From: Bacteroidales bacterium
GTDB lineage: Bacteria; Bacteroidota; Bacteroidia; Bacteroidales; Bacteroidaceae
Direction: 5' to 3'
DNA: 13,578 bases
Assembly: GCA_004555425.1 (NCBI GenBank)
Contig: SFID01000085.1
Span: forward strand, 1 to 13,578
A model generated the notes under the pieces. It was not told the DNA's origin and made no database searches. It saw only the letters and a program-made list of their open reading frames with translations. The translations under genes were made by a program, and so were the position numbers. Positions 6,520-13,571 of the stretch are shown here, one piece after another. Within the stretch, counting starts at the first letter, position 1. Each line of letters begins with the position of its first letter.

Positions 6520-7383
6520 ATGCTAACGCACCTCCTCCAAGCAGCGACGCCCGAAATTCCCAAGTCGCTCAGCCAACTAGACATTGTCATTCAGAATCTC
6601 ATTGACTCGGGGATTTCTGCTGGCAAGCACATCATCGCAGCCGTCGTCATCTTTATCGTAGGCCGATTTCTCATCAAATTGATCAACCGCCTGGTGGCCT
6701 CCATCCTCCAGCGCCGCCACATCGAAATAAGCGTGCAGACATTCCTGAGCAGTCTGGTGAACATCATCCTGACCATCCTGCTCATCATCACCGTCATCGG
6801 AGCCCTCGGAGTCAACACTACATCATTCGCCGCCCTCATCGCATCGGCTGGTGTGGCCATCGGTATGGCTCTCTCGGGCAATCTGCAGAATTTTGCAGGC
6901 GGCCTCATCATCCTGCTCTTCAAACCCTATCGCGTAGGTGACTTTATCGACGTATGCGGCGTGCAGGGAACGGTCAGTGCTGTGCAGATATTCCATACCA
7001 TCCTGCTTACCCCCGACAACAAAGCCGTATATTTGCCCAACGGCAGTACGAGTTCGTCGACCATTACAAACTATTCGCGCGAAAACAAACGCCGCATTGA
7101 ATGGACCTTCGGCATTGATTACGGCGAGGACGTCAACCGCGCCCGCACAGCCATCCTTTCCGTGATAACGGCCGACGCCCGCATCCTCAACGAACCTACC
7201 CCCTTCGTGGCCGTAGGTGGCCTTTCGGACAGCAGTGTGGACATCATTGTGCGTGTCTGGGTGCCTACCGAGGAATACTGGAACGTATATTATGATATGC
7301 ACCAACGCGTGTACGAAACCTTCAATGAGCAGAAAATCAACTTCCCCTACCCGCAACAAACCGTTCACCTCGTGCAAGATTAA
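6520..7383 (+). CDS. mscS: Small-conductance mechanosensitive channel, MscS family
   Basis: The 287-residue length matches classical MscS (about 286). Three membrane segments are visible at about 35-60, 72-97 and 103-135. The pore helix carries the Gly/Ala pattern SAGVAIGMALSGNLQNFAGG (109-128) and runs into FKPYRVGDFID (134-144), the start of the cytoplasmic beta domain. The C-terminus has INFPYPQQTVHL (273-284), like the E. coli FPYPQ segment. The protein releases osmolytes across the inner membrane on hypo-osmotic shock. No Shine-Dalgarno sequence or TAnnTTTG promoter is evident in the 135 bases after the preceding terminator. A heptamer array fills the leader and ends next to the ATG. No terminator hairpin follows. 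Confidence 0.95.
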   Translation: MLTHLLQAATPEIPKSLSQLDIVIQNLIDSGISAGKHIIAAVVIFIVGRFLIKLINRLVASILQRRHIEISVQTFLSSLVNIILTILLIITVIGALGVNTTSFAALIASAGVAIGMALSGNLQNFAGGLIILLFKPYRVGDFIDVCGVQGTVSAVQIFHTILLTPDNKAVYLPNGSTSSSTITNYSRENKRRIEWTFGIDYGEDVNRARTAILSVITADARILNEPTPFVAVGGLSDSSVDIIVRVWVPTEEYWNVYYDMHQRVYETFNEQKINFPYPQQTVHLVQD

Positions 7384-7477
7384 GCACGAAAAGCCACAAA
7401 AACAGGCTACATAGCCCACATATTTCACCAAAATCTGGGCAAAAACTAGGCCCGCAGCGAAAAAAAATCCGCAAAAC

Positions 7478-7508
7478 TTGCCCCATACAAAATAATTGCC
7501 TAATTTTG
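7478..7508 (+). promoter_or_regulatory. Bacteroidetes-type promoter of rpsU
   Basis: A -33 TTG at 7478-7480 is followed by a 20-base spacer and a -7 element TAATTTTG at 7501-7508. This is the best full match to the Bacteroidetes promoter consensus in the window. It would give a leader of roughly 90 bases before the rpsU ATG. Confidence 0.75.
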
Positions 7509-7604
7509 CAAGCCGCAAGTAGTATGCACCAATGCCAAACGGCCACACGCACAACTATAAGCCCCGCAAGAAAATCAGTAACAACAAAATAACAAAATCA
7601 AGCA

Positions 7605-7796
7605 ATGATTGTAGTACCCGTTAAGGAAGGCGAAAACATTGAACGCGCCCTCAAGAAATTCAAAAGAAAATTCGAAAGAACCGGTATCGTGAAAGAACTC
7701 CGCGCTCGTCAGCAATTTGACAAGCCCTCTGTGCTCAAGCGCCTCGCTCGCGAGCGTGCTGCCTACGCACAGAAGATGCGCCTCGCTGAAGACTAA
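7605..7796 (+). CDS. rpsU: 30S ribosomal protein bS21
   Basis: This 63-residue basic protein starts MIVVPVKEGE, continues with the family helix IERALKKFKRKFERTGIVKE (13-32), and has the Arg/Lys-rich second helix with the conserved KPS (40-42) and R-rich stretch. bS21 binds the 30S platform near the 3' end of 16S rRNA. In Bacteroidetes it takes part in occluding the anti-Shine-Dalgarno sequence. The leader is A/C-rich and ends CAAAATCAAGCA before the ATG, with no Shine-Dalgarno sequence. It is monocistronic, with its own strong promoter and a terminator 44 bases after the stop. Confidence 0.97.
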   Translation: MIVVPVKEGENIERALKKFKRKFERTGIVKELRARQQFDKPSVLKRLARERAAYAQKMRLAED

Positions 7797-7840
7797 TCCA
7801 CAGCAAGTCATAGCACACACATCGGTTCCCTTTAGGAACA

Positions 7841-7871
7841 AAAAAATCCGGCCTCAATGGTCGGATTTTTT
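7841..7871. terminator. Bidirectional terminator between rpsU and the NUC1 gene
   Basis: AAAAAATCCGGCC and GGTCGGATTTTTT form a stem (one G-T wobble) with loop TCAAT. The A-run on one arm and T-run on the other let it serve rpsU on + and the converging minus-strand nuclease operon, although the latter's stop codon is 130 bases away. Confidence 0.9.
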
Positions 7872-7902
7872 GTTGGGGTTAGGTGGCCTGAGGATGCAAC
7901 GC

Positions 7903-7998
7903 GCGGTACGTTATTGGGCTATCGCTGCTTGCGCAGAAAGCCTTGCGGTACGTTGCTGGGCTTTCAATTCTTGCGCAGAAAGCCTTGCGGTATGTTCG
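7903..7998. repeat. 42-bp tandem repeat, two copies plus a partial third
   Basis: Units start at 7903, 7945 and 7987 with GCGGTACGTT (TATGTT in the third), and the first two end in CTTGCGCAGAAAGCCTT. The period is exactly 42, a multiple of 3, so every frame stays open and repetitive peptides result in the + frames (such as LLGxxxLRRKPCG). It lies in the 3' region of the NUC1 gene on the minus strand, just beyond its stop codon. I see no start signal for a real peptide. Confidence 0.85.
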
Positions 7999-8000
7999 TC

Positions 8001-8894
8001 CTACAGTCCCCACTCGCTAGGTGTGCACTGCCGCTCCACCTGCACCTCGACAGCATCGGGAAGATTGTGGAAGAAGTCAATACCTGTGAGGGATTCCAGT
8101 TGGTCCACGCTGACGGCGTGCTGCTTCATCGTGGCGAAGTTCGCCTGGTTGTTGAAGTTGTTGCCGTAGTCCTTGTGCTCCATCCAGAAGGCGATGGCGG
8201 AATACGTACCTCCGCGATAGCGCAACAGGGCCATGAAGTAATACTTTGGCACTACGATGCGGCCGGAGGCTACGCGCTGGGAGAACATACCATCTTGGAT
8301 AGTGCCGCCCTTGACCACGTAGAGCGTGTCGGAGAAGTTGACGTTGCGGCCAAGGCTCTGAACCAATCCCTCGAGCGTGGCCCAATATCCGCCATTGAAG
8401 TTGCTTATCATCGGCGACATATTCGTCATGTAGAATGTCTGGTCGTTGGCTGTGCGCGAATAGAGTCGGTCGGCCGAAGCACAAAGGTGGCCGTGGTCGT
8501 AGCCATTGAAGGAAGCGTCGCTCGGGATAGCCACCCCGGTGGGCAGTTTGGGGTCGGCGGGATATTGCGGACGTTTGTCGTATTCCTTGCGCGAGACTTT
8601 CTTGGCCCGCGTCTTGTTGTCAAAACGGAAAGCTACCCAACGGCTGTGCCATTTGCTGCGGTCGTACTCCAGACAATAGGTCATTACATCGCCGTCGTAG
8701 TGGGCGATAAAGTCGTTGCCTAGTTCCATGGCAGGCACTTCGAGGCGATGCTTCTCGGCACCAGTGGCGGGAAGGACGGGTTGCGTATTGCCTTGGCCAC
8801 CTGCGCCCCAGAAGTCGTCGTCCTCATCATCGCCACAGGCCACGAAAGCGCAGGCTGCGAATAGGAGGAGAAAGGGGAGATAGAGATACTTCAT
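8001..8894 (-). CDS. DNA/RNA non-specific endonuclease (NUC1 family), lipoprotein
   Basis: The product is a 297-residue surface or periplasmic nuclease. The start at 8894 (MKYLYLPFLL) gives a lipoprotein signal with the lipid-attached cysteine most likely at C20 (FVAC-GDDEDDD); C15 is an alternative. The acidic run after C20 resembles the surface-export signal of Bacteroidetes lipoproteins. The NUC1 domain covers about 65-285. Its DHGH motif (133-136, the DRGH signature with His for Arg) carries the catalytic His136, and the metal-site segment FYMTNMSPMISNFNGGYW (154-171) is followed by LE (174-175). The family cleaves DNA and RNA without sequence preference using Mg2+. The gene is the last of the minus-strand nuclease run, 117 bp after the OB-fold lipoprotein, with a strong hairpin just before its start. 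The in-frame extension to 8996 would place the signal peptide internally, so I reject it. Confidence 0.92.
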   Translation of the reverse strand: MKYLYLPFLLLFAACAFVACGDDEDDDFWGAGGQGNTQPVLPATGAEKHRLEVPAMELGNDFIAHYDGDVMTYCLEYDRSKWHSRWVAFRFDNKTRAKKVSRKEYDKRPQYPADPKLPTGVAIPSDASFNGYDHGHLCASADRLYSRTANDQTFYMTNMSPMISNFNGGYWATLEGLVQSLGRNVNFSDTLYVVKGGTIQDGMFSQRVASGRIVVPKYYFMALLRYRGGTYSAIAFWMEHKDYGNNFNNQANFATMKQHAVSVDQLESLTGIDFFHNLPDAVEVQVERQCTPSEWGL

Positions 8895-8903
8895 TAGAAT
8901 GAT

Positions 8904-8932
8904 AATGGGGCGGAGGTCAATTCCGCCCCATT
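8904..8932. other. 11-bp hairpin just upstream of the NUC1 gene start
   Basis: AATGGGGCGGA and TCCGCCCCATT form a perfect 11-bp stem with a 7-base loop. On the + strand it is followed by six more T and looks like a terminator, but no + strand gene ends here. On the minus strand it lies 9 bases upstream of the nuclease ATG, preceded by a run of A and not followed by a U-tract. It may block ribosome access, protect a processed mRNA end, or act as an inefficient intergenic terminator between the two lipoprotein genes. Confidence 0.75.
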
Positions 8933-9011
8933 TTTTTTGTTTATTGGCAAGTTCCTCCGTCTGTCTAGGAAACGGCAGGCAGCAGATCTTGCCCAATTAA
9001 GGATTAAAAAT

Positions 9012-10472
9012 TTACTTGATCAAGAAAGTGCCCGTGGCGTTAGACAACTGGAAGTCGTCGATGATGACATTCTTGCCAGGGTTCTTGGATACCATCACGA
9101 CGACGTTGAGTTTAGTCTCTGCGGTGAGCGAGAAGGTATGTGTCACCTGCTGCCATTCGGTGGTAAGGTCGTTCACGTAATCGCCGTAGGTGTAGGTTCC
9201 CATGGAGCCGTCGGCATTGATAGGTGCGTAGCCGGGACGCACGCTACCGCCTTCGCTTGTAGCAGCTCTCACCCAGAAAGTCATGGTGTAGTCGCCAGCA
9301 GGCAGGACGAGTTCGGTGTAGGCCAGGCGGTTGTTGCCAGACGTAGAGCCCGTCACCTCAACAGCGTAAGTACCTCTGTGGGCCTCGGTGCTCTGCTTTA
9401 CAGAACCCTTGGAAGCACTGGTCGTAGATACCCAGTTGACGGGCTTACCACCGGTCCAGTTTTCGAAGGAACCGTTGCTGGCATCCACATTAGGATTGGT
9501 CACATCGCCAGCGCCTGGATTCTCGGGTTCTGTGGGCTCTTCGCCAGCCTCGGCAACGGTCTTGCCGTTGAGCGAATAGAGATAAGCCTTACCCTGTGCG
9601 GTCTCGGGCGTATTTCCTTTGAAGTTGACGAGTTTGCCGCATACGACTACTTCATCGCCCACCTTCAGCGACTTCTGGCCTGCCTCATATTTCTTGTTTT
9701 CGAGGTAGAGGGCGCGCCAAACCTTGAAGGCGTTGGCAGAGGTGCCGTCATCGGAAATCATGAAGGAGCCGTTGCCATACTGCGTGTTGTAAGCCTCTTC
9801 AATAGAAGCCACCTTGCCCTTAATGTAGAAGTCTTGTTCGGTGTTTACATCGGCTGCGAGCGTAGCCACATAGGCATTGGCAGCAGCAGCATTGAAGGGA
9901 TTCTCGAGCGTACCATTGCCTTGGGGATTGGCAGGCGTATCGCCGCCACCAGGATTCTCCGTGGAAGAGCCCTTGCCGCTGATGGCGTAGAGGTAAGCCT
10001 TGCCCTGAACGGTTTCGGGCGTATTGCCTTTGTAGTTGACTACCAAACCATAGACCACCACAGTGTCGCCTACTGCTACCTGGGGCTGACCTTCTTGGTA
10101 TTTTGCATTGTTGAGGTAGTAGGCGCGCCAAACCTTGAAGGTATTGAAAGCCGTGCCATCGTCGGAGATAGTGAAAGAGCCGTTGCCGTACTGCGTATTG
10201 TACTCCTCTTCAATAGAGACTACAATACCCTTTATGTACACCTCCTTATCAGAGTTGACATCGGCAGCCAGTGCGCTTGTATAAGCAAGAGCAGCAGCAG
10301 TGTTGTAGGGATTCTCAAGCGAGCCGTCGCCAGCGGGCGCGATTACTTCGGGAGTGTCACCAGGCTCGTTGCCACCTTGGCCAGGTTGGGGGAATGGATT
10401 GTCCACGTCTTCACAAGCAGCAAAGCCCACCATAAGGAGGACGGTTGCTAAGAGGGAATAAATTTTTTTCAT
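9012..10472 (-). CDS. Lipoprotein with two tandem OB-fold-like domains and a C-terminal beta-sandwich
   Basis: The product has 486 residues. The lipoprotein signal is MKKIYSLLATVLLMVGFAAC with C20, followed by EDVDNPF and a Gly/Pro linker. Two homologous domains follow at about 51-167 and 188-304, collinear without gaps at an offset of 137 residues. Each contains LENPxN, YIKGxVxSIEE, YNTQYGNGSF, ISDDGT, FKVWRA, VGDxVVVxG and KGNTPETxQGKAYLY, a pattern I associate with the OB-fold-like DUF6359-type domains of Bacteroidetes nuclease-associated lipoproteins. Residues 333-476 form a jelly-roll-like domain (GSFENW at the start, IDDFQL at the end) resembling carbohydrate-binding modules. No catalytic motif is seen; it is probably a surface binding protein, possibly presenting nucleic acid to the neighbouring nucleases. 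The start lies 34 bp after the hisS stop. Confidence 0.8.
   Translation of the reverse strand: MKKIYSLLATVLLMVGFAACEDVDNPFPQPGQGGNEPGDTPEVIAPAGDGSLENPYNTAAALAYTSALAADVNSDKEVYIKGIVVSIEEEYNTQYGNGSFTISDDGTAFNTFKVWRAYYLNNAKYQEGQPQVAVGDTVVVYGLVVNYKGNTPETVQGKAYLYAISGKGSSTENPGGGDTPANPQGNGTLENPFNAAAANAYVATLAADVNTEQDFYIKGKVASIEEAYNTQYGNGSFMISDDGTSANAFKVWRALYLENKKYEAGQKSLKVGDEVVVCGKLVNFKGNTPETAQGKAYLYSLNGKTVAEAGEEPTEPENPGAGDVTNPNVDASNGSFENWTGGKPVNWVSTTSASKGSVKQSTEAHRGTYAVEVTGSTSGNNRLAYTELVLPAGDYTMTFWVRAATSEGGSVRPGYAPINADGSMGTYTYGDYVNDLTTEWQQVTHTFSLTAETKLNVVVMVSKNPGKNVIIDDFQLSNATGTFLIK
9561..10322 (-). repeat. Intragenic tandem duplication, 411-bp period
   Basis: Codons 51-167 (9972-10322) and 188-304 (9561-9911) of the lipoprotein gene are homologous without any gap. 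By hand count about 80 of 117 residues are identical. The linkers between and after the two copies are low-complexity Gly/Pro/Glu sequence. Confidence 0.9.
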
Positions 10473-10506
10473 GGTTAAACGTAATTTTTTATAGGATTTA
10501 GATTGA

Positions 10507-11883
10507 TTATTTTCCTTGGATGAGGGCGATGGCCTCGTCGATGGTGACGTTTTGCTGCTCGCCCGTCTGCATATTCTTCAGCGCGATGGTGCCAGCCTGC
10601 ATTTCGTTTTCGCCGACCAGAGCCACGAAGGGCACGCCGGCAGCATTGGCGTAGGACATCTGCTTCTTCATCTTCGTGCTGTCGGGATAGACTTCCGTGG
10701 GAATGCCTGCGCGGCGCGTCTGTATGGCCAGGCGGAGGCAGTGGGCGGCTTCGGTCGCACCGAAATTGATGAAGAGGAGTTGCGTATTGGTGGTTGCCGT
10801 GGCGGGATAGAGGTCCAACTGGCAGAGCACGTCGTAGATACGGTCGGCGCCAAAGGAGATGCCAACGCCGCTCAGGCCAGGCATGCCGAAGATGCCCGTC
10901 AGGTTGTCGTAGCGGCCGCCACCCGTGATGCTGCCCATCGCCACATCGAGGGCCTTCACCTCGAAGATGCAGCCCGTGTAGTAGTTGAGGCCGCGCGCCA
11001 GGGTCAGGTCGAAATCCACTTCGTTATGGAGGAGGGAGCGGCCCTCGGCATCCTGCAGGGCACCAAGCACGAAAGCGATTTCTTCGCAGCCCTTTGCGCC
11101 GCTTTCGGTCTGTGCGAGAAGTTGGCTCATGGTCTGCAGTTTCTCGGCGTTTGTGCCAGAGAGGGCGATGATGGGTTGCAGGCGAGCGACCTGCTCATCG
11201 CTGAGTCCGCGCTCGCGCAGTTCGTCGTTCACCTTGTCCAGACCGATTTTGTCCAACTTGTCGATGGCCACGGCAATATCGGTAATGGCATCGGCTGCGC
11301 CTATCATTTCGGCGATGCCTGCCAGAATTTTGCGGTTGTTGATTTTGATGCTGACGCGGATGCCGAAGCGGGTGAACACTTCATCCATGATTTGCACCAG
11401 TTCCACTTCGTTGAGGAGCGAGTCGGAGCCTACGACATCGGCATCGCACTGGTAGAACTCGCGGTAGCGTCCTTTCTGCGGGCGGTCGGCTCGCCAAACG
11501 GGCTGTATCTGGAAGCGCTTGAAGGGCATCTGTAGTTTGTCGCGATGTTGCACCACGAATCGTGCGAAGGGCACGGTGAGGTCGTAGCGCAGGCCTTTCT
11601 CGCAGAAGCGGGAGGCCAGTTGGGCGGCAGTCTTCTCGTTGTAGTCGTCGGCAGACACTTCGGCCTTGAAGTCGCCCGAGTTGAGGATGCGGTAGAGCAG
11701 TTTGTCGCCCTCTTCGCCGTACTTGCCCATGAGCGTGGAGAGGTTCTCCATGGCGGGGGTTTCGATTTGGCGGAAGCCGTAGAGCGCATAGACGCTGCGG
11801 ATGGTGTCGAAGATATAGTTGCGGCGCGCCATTTCGGTGGCATCGAAATCGCGCGTGCCCTTAGGTATGGATGGCTTTTGCAT
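10507..11883 (-). CDS. hisS: Histidyl-tRNA synthetase
   Basis: This 458-residue class II aminoacyl-tRNA synthetase charges tRNA-His in the cytoplasm. I chose the start at 11883 (MQKPSIPKGTRDF) because the canonical KGTRDF motif follows at 8-13; the longer in-frame extension overlaps the upstream gene and is Arg/Pro-rich read-through. Motif 1 lies around GFRQIETPAME (36-46). TVPFARF (103-109) and QPVWRADRPQKGRYREFYQ (127-145) make up motif 2. The HisA signature ARGLNYYTG lies at 296-304, GGGRYD at 321-326, and motif 3 GVGISFGADR at 339-348. The anticodon-binding domain covers about 365-458. The start codon is only 5 bp after the stop of the EEP nuclease gene, so the two are very likely co-transcribed and may be translationally coupled. 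Confidence 0.98.
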   Translation of the reverse strand: MQKPSIPKGTRDFDATEMARRNYIFDTIRSVYALYGFRQIETPAMENLSTLMGKYGEEGDKLLYRILNSGDFKAEVSADDYNEKTAAQLASRFCEKGLRYDLTVPFARFVVQHRDKLQMPFKRFQIQPVWRADRPQKGRYREFYQCDADVVGSDSLLNEVELVQIMDEVFTRFGIRVSIKINNRKILAGIAEMIGAADAITDIAVAIDKLDKIGLDKVNDELRERGLSDEQVARLQPIIALSGTNAEKLQTMSQLLAQTESGAKGCEEIAFVLGALQDAEGRSLLHNEVDFDLTLARGLNYYTGCIFEVKALDVAMGSITGGGRYDNLTGIFGMPGLSGVGISFGADRIYDVLCQLDLYPATATTNTQLLFINFGATEAAHCLRLAIQTRRAGIPTEVYPDSTKMKKQMSYANAAGVPFVALVGENEMQAGTIALKNMQTGEQQNVTIDEAIALIQGK

Positions 11884-11888
11884 ATTGC

Positions 11889-13016
11889 TTATTCCTTGAC
11901 CAGATAGACAATGGTGGGCAGGTGGTCGCTGTAGCCGTTTAGCCATACGCCGCCGGCGTGGGTGCGCTTGGGATTGCCGCGATACTTGCCCTCCTGCTGG
12001 AAGAGGTAGTCGCGCACGAAGACCTCGTGGCGGTAGTAGGCGAGGCTGCTGCGGTCTTGGCTGATGAGGTTGCCGCTGAGGACGATTTGGTCGAAGAGGT
12101 TCCACTTGCCGTCATAGAGCAGGGAGCCTTGGCCCACCTTGTAGAGCGTGTCCCACCAGGGGTTGTAGAGGTCGTGCTCGCTGCGCACGTCCTTCAGTTT
12201 GTGTTTGCACTGCAGGCCTTCGGTCATCGACTTGTTGTTGGGGTCGTCGTTCATGTCGCCCATGATGATGACCTTCGAGCCTGGATCTTGGCGCAGCAGG
12301 GCTTCCTTGAGGTGATAGACCTGATAGCCAGCGCGCTCGCGGGCCTCGGAACCAGCGGCTCGCGAGGGCCAGTGGTTCACAATGACGTGCACCTTCTCGC
12401 CTGCCAGGAGGCCGCTCACCACGAGGAATCCGCGGGTGATGTGGGTCGTGTCGCCGCGCAGTTGTCCGCGCTCGTAGGGTTCGGGCACCACCTTTGTGCC
12501 TTCCACGTGGAAGCCCAGGTCAACGTCGGGCTGGGCATCGTCCTTATAATAATAAGGTACGAGCATATGGTCCGTCACCTGGAAGAAGCGGGGATTGTAG
12601 AGCAGACCGCAGTCCACGCCACGGCGGTCGGGCCCATCCACATGGATGAACTGATAGCCGCGCTTGGCCAGTGCGGGCTGGGCCACGAGGTCGGCCAGCG
12701 CGCCAGCGGTTTCCACCTCGGACACACCGATGATGGCGGCGCCGTGGGGCAATTTGTCGGTACAGAGTTCGGCGAGCACCTTGGCCATGTTGCGCAGTTT
12801 GTTGGTGTACTTCATCGTGCCCCACTTGTTCTGGCCTTCGGGGAGGTATTCCCAGTCGTTGCGGCCAACCGTATGGATGGTGTCGAAGAGGTTTTCGAGG
12901 TTGTAGAAGGCCACACCATAGAGGGCGTAGCGCTTCTCTTGTCCCTGCTCGTGGCTACCAGCGAAGGCGGGAAGCAGCACGAGGGCGGCAAGCGTCAGAA
13001 GGAGGATTTTCTTCAT
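11889..13016 (-). CDS. Secreted endonuclease/exonuclease/phosphatase (EEP) family protein
   Basis: The product has 375 residues. The start at 13016 (MKKILLLTLAALVLLPAFAG) yields a clean signal peptide with cleavage after AFA (19). The in-frame extension to 13145 adds an implausible leader. All EEP (DNase I-like) active-site motifs are present in order: YNLENLFDT (N39, E41), GVSEVE (E100), DRRGVDCGLLY (D135), VNHWPSR (N214, H215), MGDMNDDP (D254, N256), FDQIVLSG (D309) and GYSDHLP (D364, H365). The family hydrolyses phosphodiester bonds in nucleic acids or phosphomonoesters with Mg2+. Export and the nearby NUC1 lipoprotein favour extracellular or periplasmic nucleic-acid cleavage. It is the first gene of the minus-strand run. 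I could not find a TAnnTTTG promoter in the 180 bases upstream. Confidence 0.93.
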   Translation of the reverse strand: MKKILLLTLAALVLLPAFAGSHEQGQEKRYALYGVAFYNLENLFDTIHTVGRNDWEYLPEGQNKWGTMKYTNKLRNMAKVLAELCTDKLPHGAAIIGVSEVETAGALADLVAQPALAKRGYQFIHVDGPDRRGVDCGLLYNPRFFQVTDHMLVPYYYKDDAQPDVDLGFHVEGTKVVPEPYERGQLRGDTTHITRGFLVVSGLLAGEKVHVIVNHWPSRAAGSEARERAGYQVYHLKEALLRQDPGSKVIIMGDMNDDPNNKSMTEGLQCKHKLKDVRSEHDLYNPWWDTLYKVGQGSLLYDGKWNLFDQIVLSGNLISQDRSSLAYYRHEVFVRDYLFQQEGKYRGNPKRTHAGGVWLNGYSDHLPTIVYLVKE

Positions 13017-13408
13017 ATCGGTGATATTCAGATTAGGGGGTTGTGAGCGATTTTCCCTAGGCAACCATACTGGTTTTCTAGGAAGCAAGGGCAAATTTCT
13101 TAAAAAAAAATGAGAACAAGGGCCTTTTCTAGGGGCAAAATCCAAAATTTCATAATTTTGTAAGATGGGTTCAACGTTTTTTTACTAGTTTTGCGTGGAA
13201 ATTCTAGTTTGGAATTTAGCCAATCAAGACTCAGGAAAGACGTTCTGGGCATTGTTCTCCTATGGAATCAAGAAGATATGGTGCGAGAGACGTAAAGACA
13301 TCCAGGCTTCGCTCCGTCCCGTACTACGAGCAGGTTGCCCCCCCGCGGGGCACACCGAACAGCAGCCCTAGCCTGCAAACAAACAACCTAGGCAGTTCCT
13401 CGAAATGA
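13017..13408. other. Gene-free right flank
   Basis: I see no credible gene here. On the + strand two TAnnTTTG-like words occur (13153-13160 TAATTTTG and 13186-13193 TAGTTTTG), but without -33 elements at normal spacing. A + strand frame is open from after a TAG at 13186-13188 to the TAG at 13369-13371 but has no ATG and no family resemblance that I can name. A GC-rich hairpin (TGCCCC/GGGGCA) lies at 13336-13352. The sequence could be the decayed tail of a mobile element or a non-coding RNA. Confidence 0.35.
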
Positions 13409-13492
13409 TAACTACTCAGGTTGAAGTTGTGAGGAGTTGTCACAAAAATCCTGTGGCCACTGATAAAACAAAAACCTAAAAAAACCCCCTTG
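13409..13492. repeat. Right-edge copy of the dispersed repeat, inverted relative to 5-98
   Basis: Read on the minus strand it starts CAAGGGGG, has GGTTTTTGT 16 bases in, and ends ACCTGAGTAGTTA at 13421-13409. These words, in this order and at similar spacing, occur at 5-98 on the + strand. The two copies therefore flank the window's genes in inverted orientation. Confidence 0.4.
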
Positions 13493-13571
13493 CACTTGAT
13501 GCAAAATGTCTCTGGCGAGACATTTGATGCTGTGGCTGTCAGGAAATCCCTGAGCAAGCTCAGTGATTTCC
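13490..13571. other. Cluster of three hairpins at the right edge
   Basis: Three successive hairpins: TTGCA/TGCAA at 13490-13504 (loop 5); AAATGTCTC/GAGACATTT at 13504-13525, a perfect 9-bp stem with loop TGGC; and GGAAATC-C-CTGAG / CTCAG-T-GATTTCC at 13542-13571 with loop CAAG and one mismatch. TTGATGC is directly repeated at 13497-13503 and 13524-13530 around the second hairpin. None is followed by a T-run on the + strand. The structure may continue past the window edge. Confidence 0.55.

Noticed and set aside
7857..8723. + strand open frame starting in the rpsU terminator and containing the 42-bp repeats
   Set aside because: Its first part is the repeat and the rest is antisense to the NUC1 gene. 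The repetitive peptide follows simply from a period divisible by three.
8937..10451. 504-codon + strand open frame opposite the OB-fold-like lipoprotein
   Set aside because: It is a mirror of the minus-strand gene, including its 411-bp duplication, with no signal, motif or start context. The minus strand has a lipoprotein signal and conserved domain repeats.
10516..11535. 339-codon + strand open frame opposite hisS
   Set aside because: It is antisense to an unmistakable HisRS with all class II motifs.
11958..13046. 362-codon + strand open frame opposite the EEP gene
   Set aside because: It is antisense to a gene with the full set of EEP catalytic motifs, and its peptide has no recognisable feature.
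13324..13557. 77-codon minus-strand open frame at the right edge
   Set aside because: It overlies strong hairpins and the dispersed repeat, and it has no domain, signal or ribosome-binding context. It looks like a frame produced by a repeated non-coding sequence.
13450..13560. GCCACTG and GTCAGGAAATCC words suggesting a cobalamin riboswitch
   Set aside because: The other conserved blocks of that riboswitch (upstream GGGAA-type and CCCGC-type segments in the right order and spacing) are not present, so the matches are likely chance.
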